Assembly: GCA_902795755.1 (NCBI GenBank)
Contig: CADBMO010000104.1
Location: 1-42,070, forward strand
Reading direction: 5' to 3'
Length of the DNA: 42,070 nt
From: an uncultured Erysipelotrichaceae bacterium
Lineage (GTDB): Bacteria > Bacillota_I > Bacilli_A > RF39 > UBA660
In this document: positions 1-8,307 of the stretch, one piece after another
Layout: each line of letters opens with the position of its first letter
Position numbering within the stretch: position 1 is the stretch's first letter
The notes under the pieces: generated by a model
The model's database searches: none
The model's input: only the letters and a program-made list of their open reading frames with translations
Told to the model about the DNA's origin: nothing
Position numbers and translations under genes: made by a program

Positions 1-18
1 AAAAAACACCTGGATATG

Positions 19-47
19 TTGAAATAAAAAACATTATTTGATATAAT
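19..47 (+). promoter_or_regulatory. sigma-A promoter of whiA
   Basis: TTGAAA at 19-24 and TATAAT at 42-47 are separated by exactly 17 bases. A TG one base upstream of the -10 makes it an extended -10. It sits just upstream of whiA with a very short 5' leader. Confidence 0.85.
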
Positions 48-69
48 GGTATAGTAAGGAAGTGATAAG

Positions 70-1005
70 ATGACATTTTCTAGTGAAATAAAAAAAGAAA
101 TAAGCACTGTAGAGTGTACTAGGGCTGAATATTTATCTGAATTATCTGGTATTATAAGAACTAGTGCAGATATTAAAATATATAATATTAAGATTCAAAC
201 CGAAAACAAATTTGTTGCAAATCGTGTTTTTGGACTATTTAAAATGCTTTATGATATAAACTTAAATATATCACTTCGTAAAAATTATAATTTTAAGAAA
301 AATGAAATATATGTCTTGGAATTAAAAAAAGATACTATGAAGGTGTTAAAAGATCTTGGAATCATAAATGATAAAAATGAACTACTAATAATCCCAAACG
401 AGTCATTGTTATCTGACGAAGAATTAGTTAGAGCGTATTTAAGAGGCGTTTTTATGGTTTCTGGTAGTTTAAATAATCCTAAGACATCTAGATATCATTT
501 GGAGTTTTTGATAAATGATTCAGGATATGCTAATTTTTTAAATAACCTTTTAAAAGAAAGAGGAATGAATAGTAAAATTCTTCATCGTAAAAAAGGATAC
601 ATGGTATATATTAAAGAAGCTGAAAAAATAAGTGATTTTCTTAAACTTATTAGAGCATATAACGGAGTTATGTTTTATGAAGAAATACGTGTATATCGTG
701 AAAAAGTAAATCATACTAATCGTTTAAATAATTGTGAGCAGGCTAACGTTGAAAGAACTGTTAATACTGCAAGAAAACAAATTGAAGAAATAGAATATAT
801 AAAAGAAAAGGGTATGTTTGATTTGTTAGAGGATAAGATAAGGCAAACTGCTGAGTATAGAGTTAAGTATCCTGAGACATCTCTTTTAGAGTTAAGTAAA
901 ATAATAAGTATAGAAACAGAGTCAAACGTTAGTAAATCTTGCTTAAATCATAGACTTAGAAAAATAAAAGAATTTGCGGATAAAATAAAAGAAGAAGACA
1001 AATAA
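70..1005 (+). CDS. whiA: WhiA DNA-binding protein
   Basis: WhiA is a DNA-binding protein with an inactive LAGLIDADG homing-endonuclease-like fold plus a C-terminal helix-turn-helix. In Actinobacteria it drives sporulation genes; in Bacillota it influences cell division and chromosome segregation. The 311-residue length is typical. The family hallmark is seen near residue 120 (RAYLRGVFMVSGSL), and the conserved C-terminal block with LLELSKI and CLNHRLRKI lies at about residues 275-300. The start is fixed by AAGGAAGTGA at 56-65. No clear hairpin follows the gene, so some read-through into parA is possible. In Bacilli whiA is often found elsewhere, next to yvcK; here it abuts parAB. Confidence 0.93.
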   Translation: MTFSSEIKKEISTVECTRAEYLSELSGIIRTSADIKIYNIKIQTENKFVANRVFGLFKMLYDINLNISLRKNYNFKKNEIYVLELKKDTMKVLKDLGIINDKNELLIIPNESLLSDEELVRAYLRGVFMVSGSLNNPKTSRYHLEFLINDSGYANFLNNLLKERGMNSKILHRKKGYMVYIKEAEKISDFLKLIRAYNGVMFYEEIRVYREKVNHTNRLNNCEQANVERTVNTARKQIEEIEYIKEKGMFDLLEDKIRQTAEYRVKYPETSLLELSKIISIETESNVSKSCLNHRLRKIKEFADKIKEEDK

Positions 1006-1087
1006 AATTCTTTTTGATAAAGTCTTTTAAAAAAGTAATATTTTTGATAAAATAATATAAGTAATGATAGTGAAAGGAAGTGTTACC

Positions 1088-1885
1088 ATGGGAAGAGTAA
1101 TATCGTTGGTAAACCAAAAAGGTGGTGTTGGTAAAACAACTACTAGTATTAATCTAGCAGCATCTTTAGGTGTTCAAGATAAAAAAGTTCTTTTAATCGA
1201 TTTAGACCCTCAAGGTAATGCGTCTACTGGTGTTGGAATTAATAAAGGTGATGTTAGTTATAGCATTTATGACTTGTTGTTATCAAGATGTACACCTGAT
1301 AAGGCTATTATAAAAACAAAATTTAAAAATTTATACGTAATACCAGCGACCATTAATTTAGCTGGTGCAGATATAGAGTTAATTGAAAAAAGTAGACAAG
1401 ATGAAACTTATCAAAAAAATTTTCAATTAAAAAAAGCAATTGATGCTGTAAGAAACATATTTGATTTTATAATAATTGATTGCCCTCCTTCACTTGGTTT
1501 ATTAACTACTAATGCATTAACTGCATCTGATTCGGTATTAATACCAGTTCAATGTGAGTTTTTTGCACTTGAAGGAATTATGCAATTATTAAATTCAATA
1601 ATGTTAACACAAAGAAAATTAAATCCAAACCTTGAAATAGAAGGTGTCCTTCTTACTATGTTAGATTCTAGAACAAATTTAGGATTAGAAGTAGTAGAAG
1701 AGGTAAGAGGTTTCTTTAAAGAAAGAGTATATAATACGCTTATACCTAGATTAATAAGATTAACCGAAGCACCATCTCATGGTAAACCGATTTGTGCATA
1801 TGACCCAATGAGTAGGGGGACTGAGGCATACTTAAATTTGGCAAAGGAGGTTATTGAACAAGATGAAAGAAGAAACAGGGAGTAA
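1088..1885 (+). CDS. parA: ParA/Soj chromosome-partitioning ATPase
   Basis: ParA-type ATPase that cycles on the nucleoid with ParB to position replication origins; in spore formers (Soj) it also modulates DnaA. The deviant Walker A KGGVGKTT is at residues 11-18, followed by DLDPQGN (Walker A') and IIDCPPSLG (Walker B). The ATG at 1088 is preferred over an in-frame ATG at 1064 because AAGGAAG at 1074-1080 gives a 7-base spacing and the protein then begins MGRVISLVNQ as family members do. The resulting 265 residues is normal. It overlaps parB by 23 bases, implying translational coupling. Confidence 0.95.
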   Translation: MGRVISLVNQKGGVGKTTTSINLAASLGVQDKKVLLIDLDPQGNASTGVGINKGDVSYSIYDLLLSRCTPDKAIIKTKFKNLYVIPATINLAGADIELIEKSRQDETYQKNFQLKKAIDAVRNIFDFIIIDCPPSLGLLTTNALTASDSVLIPVQCEFFALEGIMQLLNSIMLTQRKLNPNLEIEGVLLTMLDSRTNLGLEVVEEVRGFFKERVYNTLIPRLIRLTEAPSHGKPICAYDPMSRGTEAYLNLAKEVIEQDERRNRE

Positions 1886-2756
1886 AAGAAAAGCTCTTGG
1901 AATGGGATTGGAGCAACTATTTAATTCTGAAATGTTAGACTTCGATAAAGTTGAAAAGAAAATAGTTGATACTACTCCTAAAGATGAAATAGTAGAATTA
2001 CCAATTAAAGAGTTAATGAGTAACCCATACCAGCCAAGGAAAATATTTAATGATGATGCATTAAAAGAATTGTCAGATTCAATTAAAGAACATGGTGTAT
2101 TTCAACCAATTATCGTTAAGAAAAGTGTTAAAGGGTACAATATAATAGCAGGTGAAAGAAGAGTTAAAGCATCTACAATGGCAGGAAGAGAAACCGTCCC
2201 TGCAATCGTTAGAGATTTTACTGATGATGAAATGATGCAAATTTCTCTTTTGGAAAATCTTCAAAGAGAAGATTTAACTGCAATAGAAGAGGCAAAAGCT
2301 TATAAAAAAATAATTGAAGAATTAAGATTGACTCAAGAAGATTTAGCAAAAAAACTTGGTAAATCAAGAAGCCATATTACAAATATGCTTGGGTTATTAC
2401 GTTTACCATTAAGTGTACAAAACATGGTTTTATATAATAAGTTATCTATGGGACATGCAAGAGTTCTAAGTAAGCTAGAAAATCACGAAAAAATAACTGA
2501 ACTTGCAAACGAGGTTGTAAAAAATAACTTAAGCGTTAGAGATTTAGAAAACTTAGTAAGTGGAAGTTCTTTTAAAAAAGTTGTTAATATGAAGCCAAGA
2601 ACTCAAAAGTCTAAAGAATATAAATATGTAGAAAATGCAATGAAGGATAAACTAGGAACAAAAGTATCTATTTCTGAAAACAAAATTAAGATTACTTTTG
2701 TTTCACCTGAAGACTTAAATAGAATATTAGAAATATTAAATATTGAAGTGGAATAG
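1863..2756 (+). CDS. parB: ParB/Spo0J centromere-binding protein
   Basis: ParB CTP-dependent DNA clamp that loads at parS. The N-terminal ParB domain is visible with NPYQPR and the CTP-binding GERR motif, then the LLENLQRE block, then a helix-turn-helix (TQEDLAKKLGKSRSHITNM) and a C-terminal dimerisation region; 297 residues. The ATG at 1863 is preferred over an upstream TTG at 1854, because AAAGGAGG at 1843-1850 lies only 3 bases from the TTG but 12 from the ATG. The 12-base spacing is slightly long, so the exact start is not certain. No good parS site was found in the window. Confidence 0.94.
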   Translation: MKEETGSKRKALGMGLEQLFNSEMLDFDKVEKKIVDTTPKDEIVELPIKELMSNPYQPRKIFNDDALKELSDSIKEHGVFQPIIVKKSVKGYNIIAGERRVKASTMAGRETVPAIVRDFTDDEMMQISLLENLQREDLTAIEEAKAYKKIIEELRLTQEDLAKKLGKSRSHITNMLGLLRLPLSVQNMVLYNKLSMGHARVLSKLENHEKITELANEVVKNNLSVRDLENLVSGSSFKKVVNMKPRTQKSKEYKYVENAMKDKLGTKVSISENKIKITFVSPEDLNRILEILNIEVE

Positions 2757-2765
2757 GGTGATTTT

Positions 2766-3572
2766 GTGAAAATATTTGACGTGAGGATACCAAAAGAAGT
2801 ATATGGACCGATAATAATTATTATATCTACTGTAATTATAGAGAAAATAATAAAATTAATAATAAAAAAAGTATTTAATCCAAATAGAAAACATTCAAAA
2901 CTTGATGCAAGAAAAGTTTTAACCATTCAAAGTTTATTATGTAACGTTGTAAAATATTTATTGTGGATTGCGGCGGTGTTTTCTATATTAGGAGTATTTG
3001 GTATTAATACTGCTGCAATAGTAACTGGATTAGGTGTAGTAAGTTTAGTAATTGGTCTTGCTTTTCAAGATATGTTAAAAGATATATTAGCAGGGGTATC
3101 AATTTTATTTGAAAATTGGTTTGCCGTAGGTGACTTTGTTAAAATAGAAGACTTTTCAGGTACCGTAACGTCAGTTGGATTAAAATCAACAAAGATACAA
3201 GCCTATACTGGAGAAATAAAAATAATATCAAACAGAAATATATCAGCAGTTATAAATTATAGTTTAGATAAAACTTTAGCTGTTGCTGATATATCTGTTA
3301 GTTATGAATCAGACTTAGATGAGGTAGAAAAAATACTTAAATTAGCATGTACTAGGTTAAAAGAGGAATGTGATCTTTTAGTAGAAGAACCTGAAGTGTT
3401 AGGAGTACAATCATTAGATGATTCTGCTGTTGTGTTTAGAGTGATTGGAAAGTGTAAGCCTGCTAAACATTTTATAGTAGAGAGATATATGAAAAAGGAA
3501 TTGAAAAAGACTTTGGATAAAAATAAAGTTAAGATACCTTATCCACAAATTGAGGTGCATAATGAAAAATAA
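2766..3572 (+). CDS. mscS: Small-conductance mechanosensitive channel (MscS family)
   Basis: MscS-family channel that opens on membrane tension during osmotic downshock. Hydrophobic segments lie at about residues 12-32, 58-80 and 83-105. The third is Gly/Ala-rich, as in the pore helix, and runs into the FQDMLKDILAG stretch and then the beta domain (GDFVKIEDFSGTV). The protein has 268 residues. The start is GTG, supported by AGGGTGAT immediately upstream. It lies 9 bases after parB and overlaps the next gene by 11 bases. MscS downstream of parB is a recurrent arrangement in Bacillota. Confidence 0.93.
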   Translation: MKIFDVRIPKEVYGPIIIIISTVIIEKIIKLIIKKVFNPNRKHSKLDARKVLTIQSLLCNVVKYLLWIAAVFSILGVFGINTAAIVTGLGVVSLVIGLAFQDMLKDILAGVSILFENWFAVGDFVKIEDFSGTVTSVGLKSTKIQAYTGEIKIISNRNISAVINYSLDKTLAVADISVSYESDLDEVEKILKLACTRLKEECDLLVEEPEVLGVQSLDDSAVVFRVIGKCKPAKHFIVERYMKKELKKTLDKNKVKIPYPQIEVHNEK

Positions 3573-3759
3573 TTATGATGTAGGAACGCTAGTTGAATTA
3601 AAAAAACAACATCCATGTGGTTCAAAAATATTTGAAATTACAAGAATTGGCGTTGATATAAAAATTAAGTGTAAGGAATGTGGTAGAACAATAATGCTAC
3701 CTAGAATAGACTTTAATAAGAAGATAAAAAAGGTGTTGGAGGTACAAGATGAAAAGTAA
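3562..3759 (+). CDS. DUF951 family protein
   Basis: A 65-residue DUF951 protein. The family is small, widespread in Bacillota and of unknown function, and is usually encoded near ychF, parB or mscS. Visible hallmarks are the VGTLVELKKQHPCGS start and a CKECGR-x-IMLPR segment, giving three cysteines that could form part of a metal-binding knuckle (inference). ATG at 3562 is chosen over TTG at 3550 because GAGGTG at 3552-3557 is correctly placed for it. Overlaps of 11 bases with both neighbours indicate coupled translation in the par-mscS operon. Confidence 0.87.
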   Translation: MKNNYDVGTLVELKKQHPCGSKIFEITRIGVDIKIKCKECGRTIMLPRIDFNKKIKKVLEVQDEK

Positions 3760-5287
3760 ACTGATTAAAAGATCGTCACATCCGGTAATGTTCTTTGTAT
3801 ATTTATCACTATTATTTATAGTAATAAGTGGTATTGCAAGTGCATTAAATTTTCAGGTGACATATGAAGGATTAACTACTATTGCTGGTGAAGTAGAGTC
3901 TAAGACGGTTGCCGTAAACTCTTTATTAAGTTTAGATGGATTAAAATATTTAATTACAAGTGCTTATAATAATTTAAGTACTTATACACCATTTGCAATG
4001 CTTTTAATAGCAGCTATTTCATTTGGTATTGCATTAAAATCCAATTTTTTAAGAGTATTGTTTGGAAAAATATGCAGTAAGGTACCAAAATGGGTTGTAG
4101 TATTTTTATACGTTTTACTTGGTATAGTATTAAGCGTTGAAGGTAATGCAGCATATGTATTATTGTTACCACTTGGTGCAGTAATGTTTATGTCAATGAA
4201 CAGAAATCCATTAGGAGGACTTGCGTTAGGTTTTGCATCGGTTGCTGCAGGTCATGGTGCAGGATTATTTGTTAATTCGCTTGATTATGCTTTGGCTGCA
4301 AAAACTGAGGCAGGTGCTATACTACTTGAAAAAAGTGCTGTTGTTGCAGAAAATAGTAACCTTATATTTATAATAGTTGCGTCAATTGTAATAGCAGCAG
4401 TATGTACAATAGTATGTGAGAAGATAGTTGTTAGAAAACTTGGTAGAAATCAAATAGATGAAGAAGATGAATACGTATTAGAAGAGGTGGCTGAGAAAAA
4501 AGGATTAATAGCAGTATTAATTACAACAATAATATATTTAATACCAATTATATTAATGATTTTACCTATTAAAAACAGTCAATTCTTTGGTTTATTATTA
4601 GATAAGTCACAAACTGGTTATGCTAATATGTTATTTAGTGAAGAAGCACTATTTATGACTAACTTTGTTGGAATAGTAGCATTCCTATTTGGACTTCAAG
4701 GATTTGTGTTTGGAGTTGTAACAAAAACCATTAGAAAAATAAGTGATGTCGTTAATTTTTCGACTAAGTATTTAAAATCTATAGGTGGAATATTTGTTTT
4801 AATATTCTTTGCAGCACAATTATATGGAATAGTTAATGAAACAAATTTAGGAGTTGTAATAACTGGTATATTTGCAAATGTAATTAGTAATTCAAATTTT
4901 GGATATGTACCACTAATTGCATTATTATTAGTATTTACTATGATTGCAAATTTATTAATACCAAATTCATTAACAAAATGGGAAATATTAGCACCATCTG
5001 TTGTACCAACTTTGTTAAAAGCAAATATAGCGCCTGCTTTTGCACAATTGATATTTAGGGCAGGAGATTCTATAACAAATGTTATTACACCAATGTTTAT
5101 GTATTTTGTAATATTTATTGGTTTTGTTGAAGTATATACTAAAAATAAAAATGATTTTAGCATTAAAAAGTGCTATAAAATCATATTCCCATATTTTATT
5201 GCAATTGCATTAGTATGGATATTATTACTACTTAGTTGGTGTGTAATTGGTCTACCAATAGGGCCAGGAATTAGTCCATGGAGATAG
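3749..5287 (+). CDS. AbgT-family transporter
   Basis: A 512-residue polytopic membrane protein of the AbgT family, whose members import p-aminobenzoyl-glutamate or export sulfonamide-like drugs. Family features are the N-terminal HPVMFFVYLSLLFIVIS, the VNSLLSLDGL segment before the first hairpin region, the EGNAAYVLLLPLGAVMF stretch, and the C-terminal LTKWEILAPSVVPTL followed by RAGDSITNVITPM. Roughly a dozen hydrophobic spans are seen. RBS GGAGG lies just upstream, and the start overlaps the DUF951 gene by 11 bases. The substrate cannot be told from sequence. Its place in a partitioning operon is unexpected. Confidence 0.85.
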   Translation: MKSKLIKRSSHPVMFFVYLSLLFIVISGIASALNFQVTYEGLTTIAGEVESKTVAVNSLLSLDGLKYLITSAYNNLSTYTPFAMLLIAAISFGIALKSNFLRVLFGKICSKVPKWVVVFLYVLLGIVLSVEGNAAYVLLLPLGAVMFMSMNRNPLGGLALGFASVAAGHGAGLFVNSLDYALAAKTEAGAILLEKSAVVAENSNLIFIIVASIVIAAVCTIVCEKIVVRKLGRNQIDEEDEYVLEEVAEKKGLIAVLITTIIYLIPIILMILPIKNSQFFGLLLDKSQTGYANMLFSEEALFMTNFVGIVAFLFGLQGFVFGVVTKTIRKISDVVNFSTKYLKSIGGIFVLIFFAAQLYGIVNETNLGVVITGIFANVISNSNFGYVPLIALLLVFTMIANLLIPNSLTKWEILAPSVVPTLLKANIAPAFAQLIFRAGDSITNVITPMFMYFVIFIGFVEVYTKNKNDFSIKKCYKIIFPYFIAIALVWILLLLSWCVIGLPIGPGISPWR

Positions 5288-5296
5288 GAGGTTATT

Positions 5297-6331
5297 ATGG
5301 ATAACAATAGAAAGGATTTAAACAAATTTTACGATTATTGTAAAAATATCATCATAAATAATTCAAAAATAGATAAACGTTTATTAAAAGAAAATATTAA
5401 TATTTCTAAATATTTAGATGATTATGCAAAAAAAATTGTTAATAAAAAACTGACTGAAGATTATGATTGGCTAGAAAAAACTCTTGATTCAAGTTTTGAA
5501 AGAAAGTTGTTAAATGATTTAGATTATGAATTAGAAAATATGGACTACGATTATTTTAATGCTAATATATCTAAATTTCTTGATCCATATACAAACTTTA
5601 GTGAAGATGAAATAGATTGGGAAGAAGTGTTAAAAAAATTAAAAGAAGATTTTGTGGTTAACATGAATTATGGAGCACCAAAAGAAACATATATTCCGAT
5701 GGCCAGCTATAGAGTTGTTTCATTAATTGATACTAAAAACGATTATTCAAGGGAAATTCGTAAATCAGCTAGACCTGAAGATATTATTGTAGAATTAGAA
5801 AAATATGAGTGTGATCCAGATGGCAAAGTAAAACCAGATAGAAGTTATAAGTTATATATTCCGCTAGCAAAGTTAGTTAAAGATGATGTATTAAGAATTG
5901 GTGCTGATAACAAAAGAGCATTTAAAGAAATGTTTGGTTCAGGCGAATCGTTTGATAAGCTAGTGACAGTGACAAAATTAATACAAGATAGAATGGCAAA
6001 AGATCCTAAAATTGCAAATGAAGGAATGAAAGTTCATGAAGAAAAAAGTATTTCTATAGACGATTTAGATGCTAGATTAGTTCACGTAGAAGAAAAAATA
6101 GTAAATGGTGAAAAGAAGTTGGTTTCAGAAGATATTACTGCTTCTAATACTTCTTTAGCAATTTATGGATGTGCTGTTTTAGTAAAAAGAAAAGAAAAGA
6201 TAAAGGATATTGATTGGAGAGATCCAGATGGTCCATCAACATCAGTGGGAGTGATATCATATGGTGAGCCAGACTATAGCCCAGGATTTGAAGAACCGCC
6301 TGAAATAGGTCGCGGAGGAATGATAAGATAA
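5297..6331 (+). CDS. Hypothetical protein, operon end
   Basis: A 344-residue soluble, acidic protein that I do not recognise. There is no signal peptide or membrane span. The first ~120 residues are helical and rich in Asp, Asn and Lys. The middle (about 125-215) has mixed charge with conserved-looking segments such as YIPMASYRVVSLID and SYKLYIPLAKLV. The C-terminus is Pro/Gly-rich (DGPSTSVGVISYG, then PEIGRGGM). It follows the AbgT gene by 9 bases with a good GGAGG site and is the last gene before a strong terminator, so it belongs to the par operon. Function unknown. Confidence 0.8.
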   Translation: MDNNRKDLNKFYDYCKNIIINNSKIDKRLLKENINISKYLDDYAKKIVNKKLTEDYDWLEKTLDSSFERKLLNDLDYELENMDYDYFNANISKFLDPYTNFSEDEIDWEEVLKKLKEDFVVNMNYGAPKETYIPMASYRVVSLIDTKNDYSREIRKSARPEDIIVELEKYECDPDGKVKPDRSYKLYIPLAKLVKDDVLRIGADNKRAFKEMFGSGESFDKLVTVTKLIQDRMAKDPKIANEGMKVHEEKSISIDDLDARLVHVEEKIVNGEKKLVSEDITASNTSLAIYGCAVLVKRKEKIKDIDWRDPDGPSTSVGVISYGEPDYSPGFEEPPEIGRGGMIR

Positions 6332-6334
6332 AAT

Positions 6335-6359
6335 AAAAAGCACCATGGTGCTTTTTTTT
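6335..6359 (+). terminator. Intrinsic terminator after the par operon
   Basis: A perfect 22-base palindrome (AAAAAGCACC centred on ATGG) at 6335-6356 ends in a run of T to 6359. It lies 4 bases after the stop codon. Confidence 0.93.
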
Positions 6360-6371
6360 AACCCTTTTATT

Positions 6372-6380
6372 TGCTATAAT
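6372..6380 (+). promoter_or_regulatory. Extended -10 promoter of ychF
   Basis: TGCTATAAT, an extended -10, begins 13 bases after the T-tract of the preceding terminator. No good -35 is visible because the -35 position falls on the T-tract. Confidence 0.75.
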
Positions 6381-6401
6381 AAACTTAAAGGACGTGATAG
6401 T

Positions 6402-7499
6402 ATGGCGTTAACTGCCGGAATAGTAGGATTACCAAACGTTGGTAAATCAACATTATTTAATGCAATAACTAAAAAAAATATATTAGCAGCAAATTATCCA
6501 TTTGCAACAATAGAACCAAATGTAGGTATGGTAACGGTACCAGATAAAAGATTAGACTTTTTAAATGAATTAGTTAAACCTAAAAGCTTAGTACCAACTA
6601 CTTTTGAATTCACTGATATAGCAGGATTGGTTAAAGGTGCATCACATGGCGAAGGTCTTGGTAATAAGTTTTTATCCCATATAAAAGATGTTGATGCGGT
6701 TGTAGAAGTAGTTAGATGTTTTGATGACTCAAACATTACTCACGTAGAAGGTGGAGCAGATCCACTTCGTGATATAGAAATAATAGATGTAGAATTTATT
6801 TTTTGTGACTTAGAAGTTGTTGATAATAGACTTGGTAAGATAGAGAAAAAAGCAATATCAACAAAAGATAAAGAAGCATTAAAAGAAGTAGAATTACTTA
6901 AGAGAATAAAAGCAGCTTTAGAAGATAATATTCCAGCAAGAAAGTTAGAGTATTCTAAAGATGATTTAAAAATGCTTAAGGCATTTAATCTTCTTACTAT
7001 GAAACCTATTATATACGTTGCAAATATAAAAGAAGATGAAATAGGAACTGATAATGACTATGTTAAAGCGGTTAAGGAATATGCTAAAAAAGATAACGCT
7101 GAAGTAATTGTACTTTGTGCAAAGATAGAAGAAGAGTTATCAGCTTTCGAAGGAGAAGAAAAAGAAGCGTTTTTAACAGAGCTTGGTATTGGTGAAAGTG
7201 GCCTTGATAAACTAATTAAAGCATCATATTCACTATTAGGTCTTCAAACTTACTTTACTGCAGGGCCTAAAGAAGTTAGGGCATGGACTTTTAAAAAAGG
7301 TATGAAAGCACCAGAATGTGCTGGTATTATTCATAGTGACTTTGAAAGAGGATTTATAAGAGCAGAGGTAATAAGCTTTGAAGACATGGAAAAGTATAAA
7401 GGTGAACAAGAATGTAAGGCTGCAGGCAGACTACGTAGTGAAGGTAAAGAATACGTTATGCAAGATGGGGATATCTGTTTATTTAGATTTAACGTTTAG
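6402..7499 (+). CDS. ychF: Redox-regulated ATPase YchF
   Basis: YchF/Ola1 P-loop protein, an Obg-family member that prefers ATP over GTP and associates with ribosomes. The G1 motif GLPNVGKST is near residues 8-16, then DIAGLVKGA (G3) and NIKEDE at the G4 position, where non-canonical residues explain the ATP preference in the family. A C-terminal TGS-like domain begins FTAGPKEVRAWTFKKG. The ATG at 6402 gives the usual 365 residues; an upstream in-frame start would lie inside the terminator. In Bacillus ychF likewise sits just upstream of rpsF. Confidence 0.96.
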   Translation: MALTAGIVGLPNVGKSTLFNAITKKNILAANYPFATIEPNVGMVTVPDKRLDFLNELVKPKSLVPTTFEFTDIAGLVKGASHGEGLGNKFLSHIKDVDAVVEVVRCFDDSNITHVEGGADPLRDIEIIDVEFIFCDLEVVDNRLGKIEKKAISTKDKEALKEVELLKRIKAALEDNIPARKLEYSKDDLKMLKAFNLLTMKPIIYVANIKEDEIGTDNDYVKAVKEYAKKDNAEVIVLCAKIEEELSAFEGEEKEAFLTELGIGESGLDKLIKASYSLLGLQTYFTAGPKEVRAWTFKKGMKAPECAGIIHSDFERGFIRAEVISFEDMEKYKGEQECKAAGRLRSEGKEYVMQDGDICLFRFNV

Positions 7500-7514
7500 G
7501 AGGGTTGAGGGTTT

Positions 7515-7880
7515 ATGAATATAATAAATAGAATTTTTGGCTTTTCTACAAGGAATGTTTGTTTAGTAGAAATTTTAACTTTTTATGAAAGCAAGATGAT
7601 AGATTTTCAGAGTTCAAAAATATACTATAAACCTAATATGAGGTTTCGCGTTGTTAGAGAAAAATATGATGCTAACGGTACCTATTACAAAGATTTAGTT
7701 AGCCATAAAAAATATAAAGATTTATTTAATCCAGATAATTATGTTGGAGATATAGTTGCAACTAAAACACTTGATTTAAGTAAAAAAAGAAGATTAAGAT
7801 ACAAAGATGCTAAAATATTAAATGATTCCATTAACCAAAGCAATTATCATGAATTAGATAATGTATATATTAAAAAGTAA
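7515..7880 (+). CDS. Hypothetical protein downstream of ychF
   Basis: A 121-residue basic protein with no recognised domain, no membrane span and no signal peptide. Visible features are an N-terminal NIINRIFGFSTRN and a middle with alternating aromatic and charged residues (RFRVVREKYDANGTYY). It starts 15 bases after ychF behind GGAGG and GAGGG sequences and is followed by a terminator, so it is co-transcribed with ychF. Codon use is like its neighbours. Function unknown. Confidence 0.72.
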   Translation: MNIINRIFGFSTRNVCLVEILTFYESKMIDFQSSKIYYKPNMRFRVVREKYDANGTYYKDLVSHKKYKDLFNPDNYVGDIVATKTLDLSKKRRLRYKDAKILNDSINQSNYHELDNVYIKK

Positions 7881-7897
7881 ATAATATAATTAATTAT

Positions 7898-7928
7898 AAA
7901 AAGATGGTTTACTTAAATCATCTTTTTT
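7898..7928 (+). terminator. Intrinsic terminator after the ychF operon
   Basis: AAAAAGATGGTTT pairs with AAATCATCTTTTT (one G-U) around a 4-base loop, followed by T. The T-tract runs directly into the rpsF -10 element. Confidence 0.88.
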
Positions 7929-7936
7929 GTTATAAT
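7928..7936 (+). promoter_or_regulatory. Extended -10 promoter of rpsF operon
   Basis: TGTTATAAT starts on the last T of the preceding terminator. Transcription should begin around 7943, giving a leader of about 65 bases. Confidence 0.8.
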
Positions 7937-7942
7937 ACGAGC

Positions 7943-8000
7943 GAGTAATTAATTTTTGCTCACCCTTGCCCTACGGGGCCGAATAGACCAGAAGAGGAGG
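7943..8000 (+). promoter_or_regulatory. rpsF leader, probable S6:S18-binding autoregulatory RNA
   Basis: The leader contains a GC-rich hairpin in an AT-rich genome: GCCC at 7968-7971, a TACG tetraloop and GGGC at 7976-7979, with CCG at 7979-7981 just 3' of it and CACCC just 5'. GAGC (7939-7942) and GCTC (7958-7961) could form an outer stem if the transcript starts early enough. A hairpin flanked by a CCG element is typical of the widespread rpsF leader bound by the S6:S18 complex, which mimics its 16S rRNA site. The assignment rests on position plus motif and was not checked against a covariance model. Confidence 0.65.
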
Positions 8001-8008
8001 AAAAGAAT

Positions 8009-8293
8009 ATGAAATACGAAATTATGTTTATCGTAAGACCAGATTTAGAAGAAAAAGCTGTTAAAGATGTAGCTAAGTCTTTTGAAAAAGTTTTAAAAGA
8101 TAACGGTGCTAAAATAGTTGAATCTAAAGAACTAGGTCAAAAAGAATTAGCATATGAAATTAAAAATCATAAAACAGGTTTTTATTTCTTAGTTAACATT
8201 GAAGCTAAAGATGCTAATGCTATAAACGAATTTAATCGTTTAGCATTAATTAGTGAAGACGTTATTCGTCATTTAATAACAAAAGAAGATTAA
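8009..8293 (+). CDS. rpsF: 30S ribosomal protein S6
   Basis: Ribosomal protein S6, which binds the central domain of 16S rRNA as a heterodimer with S18. The start MKYEIMFIVRPDLEE and the later GQKELAYEIKNHKTGFYFLV are family signatures; 94 residues is normal. A GAGGAGG-type RBS lies at 7994-8000. It is the first gene of the conserved rpsF-ssb-rpsR operon and follows a structured leader likely used for feedback control by S6:S18. Confidence 0.97.
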   Translation: MKYEIMFIVRPDLEEKAVKDVAKSFEKVLKDNGAKIVESKELGQKELAYEIKNHKTGFYFLVNIEAKDANAINEFNRLALISEDVIRHLITKED

Positions 8294-8307
8294 TAGTGAG
8301 GTAAAAC

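Noticed and set aside
4696..5163. Long antisense open frame opposite the AbgT gene, and similar long antisense frames elsewhere (for example 19880-20308, 2603-2926)
   Set aside because: These are shadows of real genes: no ribosome site, odd composition and full overlap with well-supported coding sequence.
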